Assembly: GCF_041296265.1 (NCBI RefSeq)
Contig: NC_091699.1
Coordinates: forward strand, 51,744,101-51,808,100
Direction of reading: 5' to 3'
DNA from: Equus caballus
Lineage: Eukaryota > Chordata > Mammalia > Perissodactyla > Equidae
DNA length: 64,000 bases
Part shown: one piece after another, positions 35,318 through 45,631 of the stretch
How the letters are laid out: each line of letters opens with the position of its first letter
Position numbering within the stretch: position 1 is the first letter of the stretch
The notes under the pieces: generated by a model
What the model saw: only the letters and a program-made list of their open reading frames with translations
The model's database searches: none
What the model was told of the DNA's origin: nothing
Made by a program: the position numbers and the translations under genes

Positions 35318-35632
35318 GATGAGGGTTATTTTAGGCTGGTTACTCTTAAAAACTGCAGACAAGAAGGAGGCTCTGAGGAGTGGAATTTGCTTGCCCTTTG
35401 ATGAGAGACATTGGCATCTGTGAAGGAAGTCTCCATCTGTGGGAGTGTCTCCCTCTCTGCACCAGGAGGAAGGGGGATGACCTTATCTCCAGAAACTCTT
35501 AATGGGGACAGCAAGGACTTAAGTTGTTTACTGTCTGGTAACCTCACATAACTGACCCCCCCCACCCCCCACCCAACATCCTCCTTTGTCTTTAGTTGAA
35601 GATAATATTTAAGGTGGTGGCTTCTGCCATTT
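35318..35632 (+). mobile_element. Partial LTR, class I ERV, family A
   Basis: A fossil fragment of the family found at 2.9, 38.3, 55.0 and 63.4 kb. It covers the U3-like part from GGTTATTTTAGGCTGGTTAC through a GACCTTATCTCCAGAAACTC stretch to a TATTTAAG promoter-like motif near 35,607, and stops shortly after it. It directly meets the next LTR. Confidence 0.8.
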
Positions 35633-36020
35633 ACTTAATCTGGTTTGATTCTTATCTAAAAGTTATAGGACCACCCAATAACCAGACCGTACGGGCACTG
35701 ATACCATTTTAACAACTCTTTTTACATATTCTTTCCTTTGTCTTGTAAAGAGATAATTCATATACCTATGCCTTAAATTTAGCCCTACTCTCAACCCATG
35801 TTTGCAGCAGCTCCTCCTGCCCGTGGGTCCTGTCCCCACGCAGCAGCTTTGACTGCCCATGGGTCCTGTCCCCATGCCAGCAGCAGCAGCTCTGACTACC
35901 CATGGGTCCTGTGCCCATGCTATTCCACACTATTCTCTGAATAAAAGAGCACTACTGCCAGACCTTGAGAGTCAGAGAAATCTTTCTTTTGACTCCTCGG
36001 CTCACGGACCCTGCATCATT
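35633..36020 (+). mobile_element. LTR fragment, class I ERV, family B
   Basis: A fossil LTR end that matches, by eye, the LTR at 61.77-62.29 kb: a CCCATGGGTCCTGTCCCC segment, an AATAAA signal at about 35,940, then ACCTTGAGAGTCAGAGAAAT and CTTTTGACTCC. Here the GGGTCCTGTCCCC segment is expanded into three near-tandem units. Confidence 0.7.
35821..35920 (+). repeat. Three-unit minisatellite inside LTR
   Basis: Three near-tandem units, each with GGGTCCTGT(C/G)CCCA(C/T)G, start at about 35,821, 35,856 and 35,899; the first two also carry CAGCAGC and a TCTGACT-like close. Unit length is about 35-43 bp. Confidence 0.8.
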
Positions 36021-36430
36021 TCTACCTATCCATCTGTCATCTATCTAACTCATCTTTGCTGTGCCACTTTAGTCTCCTGGACTATGCCTTGCTCTATTTC
36101 ACCTCTGCACACTTGCATTGTTGTTCCTTCTCCTGTGCTCTCCCTAAAGAGCTTCTAGGCAACCCTTACTCAACTGCTCAATGCCTCCTACAGCTTCCCT
36201 TCCCTGATGCCCCAGTATTTGGGTTGGGAGAGCTCGCCCACCTCCAACCCTCAGAGTCTCCTCCCTGATCCTTGTTCAGAGAGGGCTTCACAAACACCAC
36301 TGTAACTTTGTCTGCCTGCCTCTCTAAATAGGAAATCTTACAAGGACAAGGACTCTCTTTCATGGCATGGTCTTGTATCTTACACACAGTAGGCCCTCTG
36401 TAAATGTTTATTGAATGAATGAATGCTGAA
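36021..36430 (+). repeat. L2-type LINE 3' fragment
   Basis: C/T-rich sense text followed by GGACAAGGACTCTCTTTCAT, ACACACAGTAGGCCCTCTGT and AAATGTTTATTGAATGAATG, a typical L2 3' end. Confidence 0.75.
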
Positions 36431-37220
36431 TGTTGAGCTGCAAACGGTTAATGCACAACTGAACTGAAGTAGGGAGACCCTCCCCCACTTCCCCTCTCCC
36501 CAGGTTTCTGCTTTGGCTGAAAGGAGGGCAGAACCTCTGCCCATGTTCCCTCTCCTTCTCAGGGGAAGGTTGGCGGGGTCACTTCCCATTGTTCTCCCAC
36601 CTGTGACCCCCCCAGTCTCCATGAGAGGAGAGTGGGCTTGGGGTCTATTGACTGCTCCCCTTTCCCCAGGCACACCTGAGGGTGAGGGTCCCAGATCAGA
36701 TTGAGGGCCATGGTAAGAAACCCTATTTCCTTCCTGCCCAAGCCACATCTGCCCAGGCGACTTTGCCAGAACTTCTTGGGTATTTAATAATTACCTAATT
36801 CTTAATAAATTAATTCCTACTTTGTTTCTCCTTGTGCATAAGCTTCTGTCAGAATCCCAGAGGGAGGGGGCGGGGAGTTGGCCTGCCACCAAAGACCTCC
36901 CTGTTTGCTTTGAGCTATAGGGTCTGCATCCAACCAGAATTACGTTATCAGGTTAATTCCCCCCGAAAGTCTTTCCAAAGTAGCTCCCTGAGGTCAAACG
37001 GTTGAACACAACTCCATGAAGTTGGGAGCCCTTTCCATCTGTTACTCTGAATCCATGGTATTTGATTTCACACGCAAAGAGCCCTCTCAGGTGTGCAGGG
37101 CTTCTGTTCCACTGCAGAAAGTGAGCTGGATTGCCCACCATGTTGAAGAGCATTCTCTGGGGAAGTGCAACCCTACTCTAAAGAGGAAACAGTCATTTCT
37201 GGGAAAGTAGCTACAGCTCC
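36431..37220. other. Intergenic, nothing recognised
   Basis: No gene or repeat recognised. Confidence 0.4.
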
Positions 37221-37360
37221 AAGAACTTCTCTGAGCCAGGCACTGCATTAAACCCTTAATATGCAATTTCTCATTTAATCCTCGGAACAAACCTATGAGG
37301 TAGGTGTTAGTAGCCCTGTATTACAGATGAGGAAACTGAGGCTTAGAAAAATTCAGTAAG
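37221..37360 (-). repeat. MIR SINE, antisense
   Basis: GAGCCAGGCACTGCATTAAA, TTCTCATTTAATCCTCGGAA, CCTATGAGGTAGGTGTTAGT and ACAGATGAGGAAACTGAGGC are reversed MIR. The ERE that follows is inserted into or beside its end. Confidence 0.85.
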
Positions 37361-37612
37361 AGCCAGGCCTGCTGGCCTAGTGGTCAAAGTTTGGCACACT
37401 CTACTTTGGTGGCCCAGTTTTGGTTCCCGAGTGTGGAACCACAGCACTCATCTGTCATGTCAGTAGCCATGCTGTGGTGACAGCTCACATAGATGAACTA
37501 GAAGGACTTACAACCAGAATATACAATTACGTACTGGAGTTTTGGGGAATGGAAAAAAAAAAGAGAGGAAAATTGGGAATAGATGTTAGCTCAGGGTGAC
37601 TCTTTCAAAAAA
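37361..37612 (+). repeat. ERE-type SINE
   Basis: tRNA-like head (GAGCCAGGCCTGCTGGCCTA), the variant body with AACTAGAAGGACTTACAACC and CTGGAGTTTTGGGG, a GATGTTAGCTCAGGG segment and an A-run. Flanks AAAATTCAGTAA and AAAATTAAGTAA suggest a target-site duplication with one mismatch. Confidence 0.88.
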
Positions 37613-37639
37613 AATTAAGTAATTTGGCCAGTAATTTAA

Positions 37640-38095
37640 ACATAGAAATCCCTGATGCCATTGTCCAAGTTACACTGATAGTTATTGAACATCTATCATA
37701 TGCCAGACTTGTACAGTCCATTAATATAGCCATTGGCCATATTACAATTAAGTTAATTAAAATTAAATAAAATTAAAAATCTCTTCCACTGTCACATTAG
37801 CCACATTTTGCATTAGTCTGGTGGTCACTGTACCGGACAGTGTGAATACAGAGCATTTCCATCATTACAGAAAATTCTTCTGGACAGTGCTGGTCTAGAC
37901 ATTGTAGCCCAACATAACTCTGTCAGGTAGATATTAATAGTATCCCAAATTACAGGAAAGGAACCTGAGATCCAGAGACTCTAAGTCACTTCCCCAAACT
38001 CCCACAGCCTCAGGGCTGGAACTCAAGTCAGTCTGACTTTTAAATTCCTACTGTCTTGTCTACAAGACTCGGCTTTCTACCCTGCAGGAAGGAGT
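37640..38095 (-). repeat. MIR SINE, antisense, split by a hAT element
   Basis: The left part has GTTATTGAACATCTATCATA and ATGCCAG. The right part, from about 37,896, has CTCTGTCAGGTAGATATTAA, AGATCCAGAGACTCTAAGTC and CTGGAACTCAAGTCAGTCTG. The 37,714-37,895 element separates the halves. Confidence 0.75.
37714..37895. repeat. hAT-Charlie non-autonomous transposon
   Basis: AATTAAAATTAAATAAAATT, GTCACATTAGCCACATTTTG, GTGGTCACTGTACCGGACAG, GCATTTCCATCATTACAGAA and an ACAGTGCTGG end match a common MER-class hAT repeat (CAGTGCTGTCC ends). It sits inside an MIR. Confidence 0.7.
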
Positions 38096-38340
38096 TAACC
38101 AGTCAATAGAGAGTCCGGATCTGGGTAAATGTAAGAAAAGCATCATAATTCTCTTACAAGGGATTTGAAGACTACTAGCTAGTGAAAAAAACCTAAGTAG
38201 AGGCATTTTACAGTAAATATGGACTATCGCTGTTTTTAAACCAGTTTTGTTGTATTCTCTGCAGAATTATCATTGACTCACCCATGCCTGACACAGACTT
38301 CCAGAGTTTTCCAGTCCTTCAGAGATATTGCTTTACTGGA

Positions 38341-38876
38341 TGTAGGGGAGGAAGAGAATTCCTCCACCTGTTAGGTCCTTCTGGCTGCGCCATGAATTAA
38401 ATTGACGTGAGACAGAATAACAGGAGAAAATCAAACAAAGCTTTATAACATGTATATGTGGGTGAAACTCAAGAAAACTGAGCAACTTTCCAGGATGGCT
38501 GAGGTCGACACCTTAAATACCATCTTCAGCTAAAGACAAATGAGGATGTTGAAGGTAGGGAGAGTCTTTTATGGGAGATCACCAGAAAAGCACAGTAAAC
38601 AAGAGTAAGGTTATTATGCAGATTTAGGTCCTTGTCTTCCGAATTGATAAGAGTTTCTAGAGAGAAGGTCATCTCCTTTCTTCTTCCTGGTACAGAGAGG
38701 GAGACACCTTTACAGATGGAGATTTCCCTTACAAATGTAAATGTCTCTTGCAAAGGGTAACTTCTACTTGGTTTTCAGAGCTTGTCCTCTGTCTGCAGTT
38801 TTTAAAAGTAACCAGCCCCAAATGATCCTCATGCCAAAGAGACACATTTTGGGATGGCCAATTCTGATCCCCCACA
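38341..38876 (-). mobile_element. Solo LTR, class I ERV, family A
   Basis: A fossil LTR, TGTAGGGGAGGAAGAG at 38,341 to about CCCCCACA at 38,876, opposite in orientation to the copies at 2.9 and 35.3 kb and the same as the pair at 55-64 kb. No internal region adjoins it. Flanking duplication not evident. Confidence 0.85.
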
Positions 38877-39342
38877 TAGGCATAGGGGTATGGCTCACAG
38901 GAGGGATGAGGAAATGGCGGGGGGAGAATTCTTTCACCAACATAAGCAAAATCTACATTCACTTATAAAGCATCTCAGACCTTTTCTACATGAGACACTG
39001 TTCTCTCTTGAATTTGAAGCTGCCACACTCAGCATGGGCACCAGATATCCCACTTTTATTTACTTTTCACTTGGAATGGACGGGGCAAAACATAATTCAA
39101 AACCAGAGATGAAAGCAAAATACTTGGAGCCTCAAATACAGGTATTTTATATTGCCAATTAAGTTTAGATGCATACGCTTTAAAAACCAGCATACAGGAA
39201 GACAGAGTTAATGTTCTGTTGTGAAATCGAGGAGCTGAACGCAGATTCTCCCTGGCCTGCAGGCCGCGCGCTTCCCGCCAGGCTGGGTCCTCCTCGGGCT
39301 GTAGCCCTTGCTCAGGCACACTCTCAGGTTGATGGGCTTGCA
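38877..39342. other. Intergenic, nothing recognised
   Basis: No gene or repeat recognised; a small GC-rich patch lies at about 39,230-39,300. Confidence 0.4.
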
Positions 39343-39508
39343 GCTGTGGTTTTCAAACTTGGCTACACTTAGAATCACTGGGAGCTTCTAAAAGTCAAAA
39401 CCACAGGCCACATTACAGACCGATCAAATCAGAATTGCTGGGGTGGGACTCAGGTGTCACTATTTGTAAAACTCCACAGGTGACTCCAACGTGCAGCTAA
39501 GATCAAGC
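39343..39508. repeat. MER20-like hAT transposon
   Basis: TGGTTTTCAAACTTGGCTAC, ACACTTAGAATCACTGGGAG, GATCAAATCAGAATTGCTGG and GGTGACTCCAACGTGCAGCT follow the MER20 layout. Confidence 0.75.
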
Positions 39509-42345
39509 CAGGGCTATGAGCACGGCCCCCACGAATTCCAGGCCCAATCCTGCCTAATTAACATGGGTGCTGACGGTGAAGGGAGTTTGAACCGCTCCCA
39601 CCTGCTCTCCTCCATGGCTCACAGCTGGCTACCCATGTGTGATGGGGAAACACCAAGCGCACGAACCCCCGCGGTGCTCTGGTCTACCACAGACCTTCTC
39701 CATCAGCGTTTCTGGGGCTGGGGGCAGACTCTGCTCTTTGCTCACCAGGCCAGGGGGTTAGATTGACTGATCTTCAACAACCTTTCTCTTTTCAAATTAT
39801 ACGATACAAGGAGAGTGATCAAAACGAGGTGATAACAGTAATGGAGAAAGAGTGTGAATAAAAAAGAAAACCGCCTGAACTCCAATCGTACTTGCTTCAA
39901 ACGCTTGGTACCTGCAATGGTTGTTGGGCATACGAGACAGATATGTGACAGGCATCACAAAGCATTTTCTGACCCTGTTGCAAGGTCGTGAGCTCGGGGA
40001 TCTGCAGAGATTGGCCCTCAGCAGCGTGGACCTTCATTTTACCACAGGCACCCGCCTATGTCTTCCACTGATGCTCCTTTTGTTCTTTAGAAAAATAAGA
40101 GAGAGCTGTGCATCATCTGCCCTGAGCTGCTGTGGAAATATTTCCTGTCCATGTGGGCATGGTGCCAGCAGAGGCAAATATTAAACAGCTGAACCTAAAA
40201 ACATTCCTTGTCTACATTGTCTGCCTTCAAGGCTGCTGCTGGATGCCCTTGTTGGTTCACCAAAGTGGCCACATGGGGGCAGTATAGCCCAAGGTTCTAA
40301 ACGGCTGTGAAGGCCTTTCCATTGCAACTAGTTTGAAAAAAGACTTTTATGCAAATTCTTTCTTAAGCTACCACCTTAAGAAAAAGAAACAAAAATAAGC
40401 TGCTGAAACACAGAACTTACAATCAAATTAAGGTGGTAACAGAATGGAGCCAAATATAAAACTTGTAAAAATGCTTACAGAAAATTTTGAAGGAAGATGG
40501 GAAATTTGGCACAATTATGACATATATATAATCTAAAATATTACAGTTTGACTCTGTTTTGGAAAAATGCAAGCAAGACTTTTATAGTGCATTTTACGTA
40601 AAAGCAAAGATGTTATGTAAATGCTGTCCTGTTTTTGCCCCTTCGACCCACCCTCGTCCATGGAAGCTCCACACAGTCTGACTGCACGTGAGTGGATGTG
40701 TTAACAAACCGCGAGCAAGGGCTGTTAGAAAGTTCACGACCTGTTCTCCGGCTCACGTCTTCACTCCTAGCCCCCGGGGAGCTGGTGGTAAGTCTCTGCC
40801 TTCATGGGAAGGGTTAACACTTGAAAGTTGACCTTCAAGTTTGGGAGCCTGTCCTTCCCTCAGATAGAAAATAATTGACTTGTAAATTTACTCACAACAG
40901 CGGAAACGCCAATGCGTTTTAAGTTTTTCAGAGCTGTTTAAACTAAGAACCTTTGGAATACAAGAGTAAACAGAATCTTGACTTATGAATTTGCACATCA
41001 TTCCTCTCTGCTAAGGATGCTCACCTTTACTTTGACTTTACCTATGGCATGGACTTAATGTCCTGCTTGACACGGGCCTCTGGCTGAGGCAGTAGGGTAC
41101 CTTCCCCCAGGGGATGGTGAGTGGAGTCAGAACCTGAAGGTCATGATGAGTTCAAATTTGTTTGCTGATCTAAGGGGAGGGGCAGAGAGGAGGTGGGAGT
41201 GGAGGGTCCAGGCAAAGGAGGAGTGAAGGAATGGGCATGGGGAGAGAGGTGATGGAGATGCGCCTGGAAAGGCTGCAGACAGCTCAGGGGCAGCCTTTTC
41301 TTCATGCTAACCTTCCTTCATTAAGATGGAAAAGGATACAAAGTGCATGTATATTGGCCGTGAAAACGGATGCCTCCTGACGCCCCGGCAGCTGCCTTGC
41401 TGCCTTCATCGTACAGGACAGGTCTCCCTCTCCCTGACACTTCCCTCTGCTGCAGCCCCGCCCACTCTTCCTTGGCTTTTGCCTCCTTTCGGCCTAAGAG
41501 ATGGAGGCAAGGCAGCCCTTTACATATTATTAGAGAGAAGCTGTCCTAAGAACCAGCCCCAGGTGTCCTTGTCTTCTGCTCACTTCAGGGACCTCCAGGT
41601 AGGATGGTGGCCGGCTCTGGGAGGTGAGAGCTCAGCAGGCTGAAAACCAGCGTGTTCCAAACTGTGAATGACCCAGACAGGTCACCTCTACCTGAAGTGC
41701 CTATCCTCTCTGATGGTAAGAGACACGTGCATAGAAATCCAAATGGGTACCGTCGTCATCATTGCAATCACAGCCCAGTTTTGGGGAGGAATTTTAAGTG
41801 AAAGAAAAGCAAACTTTATAGCAACCAACCTCATCCTCATGCTTCACGTGTGTGCAACTCAGGACTGCAGACCAATGACCAGGCCTTGACATTACCTGCC
41901 TTCTTCATTTTCAAACGTAGATGCACGACATATGCTTGGACACACATCAATTTTCTTCTTTTTCTAAATATGTTGATTCTTTTGCTTGAGGACTAGAATT
42001 AAATTTGAAATTTAAAAGTTTTCAGGGTCAGGTGCTCAGAGACTGCCTCTTTAGAGGCAGCATTTTTAAATATGAATTATTCTGGCAAGTTGAGCCAGCG
42101 AGAGGGTCAACTTTTAAAAATATTTTAAAAGAAATACAATTTTCAATATGTGTGTGTGTATGTGTGTGAAATTTTCCAAAACAGCTGCTTACAAAATGCT
42201 CTCACCATTTTATGTGCTATTCTCTAAACGTACACCTGACTGCAAGAACAAGAATACAAACCATCATTTGAGATGTTGGTTTTTATTAGATACATATTTC
42301 TTCGAAGCAATTTGTAACTTTCTTTGTACATCAGAATATCATATA
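39509..42345. other. Intergenic, nothing recognised
   Basis: The longest stretch without recognised repeats between the two receptor genes (about 2.8 kb). No coding gene. Frames such as 41,326-41,643 have no domain. The low repeat load could reflect conserved regulatory sequence, but nothing specific was identified. Confidence 0.4.
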
Positions 42346-42349
42346 AATG

Positions 42350-42376
<27 letters not shown>
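42346..42376. repeat. (TA)n microsatellite
   Basis: About 15 TA units, likely polymorphic in length. The short Tyr-Ile frames it yields on both strands are artefacts of the repeat. Confidence 0.95.
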
Positions 42377-42380
<4 letters not shown>

Positions 42381-43229
42381 CCACCCAAAGATATCAGAAT
42401 GCCCTTGAATTGCCCCAGAGCTGGGGTCATATGCCCCTTGTGTACTCTCAGCAACCTTAAGAGCCAAAGAAAAGGCTCTTCCAGTCACTTCCTGTTGACA
42501 GCCACAGCCCTCCAGTTGCATGTTTCAGAGCTTGAGAGAAATCAGTAGCACCTCTTATTATTGTGACACCTTGCTCTCCTGAGGAGCCTCACTCTTTTAT
42601 GTTTCCTCACTTCATCTTTACTACGATGCTCTGAGCTACCCCAACATTCAAAACAATCTCAGGCAAGTACGAAATAACACAAGTAGCAAATGCAAAATAA
42701 AGTCATCACTCTCCGTTTGAAATTAGTAAATCCCATAGTGTTGGGTACGATTTGTCTGGAGAAGGCATCTGCGAGGTGTGTTGAAAGCCCCACACTCAGC
42801 CTGAAACACGGAGGGTAGTCAACTGGCCTTTTGTAGCTTATAAAGCTCGAGGCGGCCTGCTCCCCGATGAGTGTGTCCCTCGCCCCCTTTGCCTACTGAT
42901 AGTTACATATGAAGACATACTTAAACAGTGGTGTGTCCCGAGCAGGCAGAATCTGAGTCATTTGGGCTTCCCTCCGCTCTTTGGGGCCTCTTTACTCAGT
43001 GCTTATAAAGCTCTGGATTTTCATTCACTATGTCATCAGGCCTCACCTAGATCTCGCATCTGTTCTAACGGTGTCCCTTGACCTCTGGCTCATGGTTCAC
43101 AAGCCGAGCGTTTCAAAGCCCCCTGGAGATGCCTCATTCTCCGAGCTGGGGTGGGAAGGATGGCTCTGAGGGCAGGAGCAGTCAGGGAGAGACAGCCCAG
43201 AGTCTGCCTGCGTGAGGCTGTGTTCAAGC
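42377..43229. other. Intergenic, nothing recognised
   Basis: No gene or repeat recognised. Confidence 0.4.
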
Positions 43230-43800
43230 TCACAAAACCGACCCTTCCTCTTCCACCAACCCCTCCTGTGTTTGACCTAAACCTCCTGCTCCTTGCGTGC
43301 TTGACGTCTCTTTTAGGCCATCTCCACTCTGCACGCTAGAAGCCTGGGGGCTCTCTCTGACTCCCCTCTGCCCTTCACCTCCAAGCCAAATCCGCCCCAA
43401 GTTCTACTGACTCTCATCCTAAATGCTGTGAAAATACACCCCTCCTTCTCCTCCCTGGTGCCTCAGCCTACGCGGGGGCCTCCTCGCTCGGTCTGATTGC
43501 TGCTGGTCTCCTTCCCAGGTCACGCCCTGCCCATGGAATGAGACTTGGGCAACCCCGGCCAGGGCTCCCTGCTCTTCCCTCAGGTTTTGATGAGCAAAGC
43601 AGTCTCAGTTCCTCACTTTCTCAGCCTTGGCCTTCCTCCCCAGGGACGCCCCCATGTCTCCCGACAGCCAGCCTTTGCCTGTGCAGTCCCTGCACCCTGG
43701 AGCTCAGTTCCCTCTCCTCCACCGACAGCTGATCCACCTCAAATCCCTTCTCTTTGAAGAAGCTTCAGCAGGCCACAGGGCTTACCTAGTCCTGAACATC
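43230..43800 (+). repeat. CR1/L2-like LINE fragment, sense
   Basis: C/T-rich sense text: TAGAAGCCTGGGGGCTCTCT, CTGACTCCCCTCTGCCCTTC, and GGTCTGATTGCTGCTGGTCT follow the reverse-transcriptase region of L2-type elements (consensus: AACCTGGGAGTCATCCTTGA). Frames are broken. Confidence 0.5.
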
Positions 43801-43876
43801 TGTGGAACTTAGTAACCACAACTTGGAGGGGAAATCCCCTTGGAGAAGAGCTCATACGTGGAAGATGTCATTTCTT

Positions 43877-44129
43877 TTCTTCTCTTTTTTTTTTGTGAGG
43901 AAGATTGGCTCTGAGCTAACATCTGTTGCCAATCTTCCTTTTTTTGCTTGAAGAAGATGGTCCCTGAGCTAACATCCACGTCACTCCTCCTCTACTTTGT
44001 ATGTGGGACAGCACCACAGTATGGCTTGATAAGCAGTGGGTAGGTCTACGCCATGGGTCTGAACCCTTGAACCCTGGGCCGCCAAAGCAGAGCACACAAA
44101 CTTAACCACTATGCCACCGGGCCGGCCCC
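43877..44129 (-). repeat. ERE-type SINE
   Basis: T-run near 43,886, two body repeats (GAGGAAGATTGGCTCTGAGC and GAAGAAGATGGTCCCTGAGC) and the head ending CCACCGGGCCGGCCCC. Flanking near-duplicates AAGATGTCATTTCTT (43,862-43,876) and AAGATGTTTTTTCTT (44,130-44,144) are the likely target-site duplication. It is in the same orientation as CCR5 and may lie within its 3' UTR. Confidence 0.92.
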
Positions 44130-44144
44130 AAGATGTTTTTTCTT

Positions 44145-44561
44145 AGTGGATCACATTCATGTCCTTTTTCCTCACAGCAAGACAAGGACCTATTTTAAGT
44201 ACATTTGCAAACCGTACATTGCCTTGCACAGGTAAGAAGCTATACAATTCATTTGGTTATTCCTGCTCAGGTAAGCAAACCCAAGAATCAGCAATTCTCT
44301 GAGGAGTTTTTCTTTCCTGTAATGAACTTTTGCAGTGAAGGGAGAGTTTCCCAATAAATTGATGCACATGGAGGGGACATGAGAAGGCTGCTATTTCATC
44401 AACACATGGATTTGGCTTTCTGGAATTGATGGGCTTAAAGTATCTAATATACTTAAAAGAGACGCCAAATAGATGGATGGATCTTAGACCCTCTATGATA
44501 GTAGGTTCCTTTTTAAAAGAACTGCTCCCAGCCCCAGGCTCTGTATAAACACCACTCTAAG
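44145..44561 (-). other. CCR5: CCR5 proximal 3' UTR
   Basis: Unique sequence just downstream of the CCR5 stop. No AATAAA appears on the minus strand in this stretch, so the message probably runs further; the human 3' UTR is over 2 kb. The end of transcription is not located. Confidence 0.5.
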
Positions 44562-45620
44562 TCACAAGCCAACAGAGATTTCCTGCTCGCCGGTAGATCC
44601 GGTATAAATGGAGTTTACTCGCTTGGGAGCCTCTCCCTGGAAGACGGGACAGCTTTTGCAAAAGCGTCTGACGATGTGCTTTCGGAAATACCCCAAGAGG
44701 TAGTTTCTGAACTTCTCCCCGACGAAGGCGTAGATGACGGGGTTGATGCAGCAGTGCGTCATCCCAAGCGTCTCTGTCACCTGCATGGCTTGGTCCAGCC
44801 TATTAGAGCTACTGCATTGATCCAGGCCAAAGGATTTCTGGAAGGTGCTCAGGAGAAGGACGATGTTGTAGGGAGCCCAGAAAAGAAAGTACATTATCAT
44901 GATCACGAAAATGAGCCTCACGGCCTTGTGCCTCTTCTTCTCGTTGCGACACCGAAGCAGGGTTTTCAGGATTCCGGAGTAGCAGATGATCATGACCAGC
45001 AGTGGCAGGACCAGGCCCAAGATGGTCATCTTTAATGCCTGGAAATTCCTCCAGAAATGGTACTGACTGGGTGGGTAATGAGGGCTGCATGTAAAACGAG
45101 TACCCTCTTTTTGGGATTTGGTAAAGATGATTCCTGGGAGAGAGACAAACACAGCCACCGCCCAAGTGACCCCACTTGTCATCAGCCCAAAGGTGACCGT
45201 CCTGGCTTTTAAAGCAAACACGGCATGGACGATAGCCAGGTACCTGTCGATTGTCAGGAGGATGATGAAGAAGATTCCAGAGAAGAAGCCTATAAAATAG
45301 AGCCCAGTCAGAAGTCGACACATTGTATTTCCAAGCTCCCACTGGTGAGCTGCGTAGTGAGCCCAGAATGGGAGGGTGAGAAGGAAAAGCAAGTCAGAGA
45401 TGGCCAAGTTGAGCAGGTAGATGTCAGTCATGCTCTTCAGCTTTTTGCACTTTATCAGGACGAGGGCGACTAACAAGTTGCCCACAAAACCAGAGATGAA
45501 CACCAGCGAGTAGAGCGGGGGCAGGAGCCTGGCTGCGATTTGTCTCACGTCGGTTTTCTGGCAGGGCTCTGACATACCGTAATCGATGTCATAGAACGGA
45601 CTTGTCGTCTGATAATCCAT
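44562..45620 (-). CDS. CCR5: C-C chemokine receptor type 5, 352 aa
   Basis: Plasma-membrane Gi-coupled receptor for CCL3, CCL4 and CCL5 that guides T cells and macrophages. All family marks are present: Tyr3, Tyr10 and Tyr14 for sulfation, bridges Cys20-Cys269 and Cys101-Cys178, DRYLAIV at 125-131, Glu283 in TM7, NPVIY at 293-297, and the conserved end [11 protein letters not shown]. Length equals human CCR5 (352). The start is the ATG at 45,618-45,620: it matches MDYQ, and the codon three positions upstream is TTG, not ATG. Compared from memory with human, Tyr15 is Gly, palmitoylation Cys323 is Ser (Cys321 and Cys324 remain) and tail Ser336 is Asn. Uninterrupted frame in one exon, with an acceptor 11 bases upstream. 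CCRL2 lies about 25 kb downstream on the same strand. Confidence 0.98.
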   Translation of the reverse strand: MDYQTTSPFYDIDYGMSEPCQKTDVRQIAARLLPPLYSLVFISGFVGNLLVALVLIKCKKLKSMTDIYLLNLAISDLLFLLTLPFWAHYAAHQWELGNTMCRLLTGLYFIGFFSGIFFIILLTIDRYLAIVHAVFALKARTVTFGLMTSGVTWAVAVFVSLPGIIFTKSQKEGTRFTCSPHYPPSQYHFWRNFQALKMTILGLVLPLLVMIICYSGILKTLLRCRNEKKRHKAVRLIFVIMIMYFLFWAPYNIVLLLSTFQKSFGLDQCSSSNRLDQAMQVTETLGMTHCCINPVIYAFVGEKFRNYLLGYFRKHIVRRFCKSCPVFQGEAPKRVNSIYTGSTGEQEISVGL

Positions 45621-45631
45621 CTTGCTCAACC

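Noticed and set aside
42324-42454. Tyr-Ile-rich short proteins
   Set aside because: They are translations of the TA microsatellite.
45621-45629. A three-residue N-terminal extension (MSK) of CCR5
   Set aside because: The codon at 45,627-45,629 is TTG on the minus strand and lies in the 11-base leader after the splice acceptor. The conserved ATG at 45,618-45,620 gives the standard MDYQ start.
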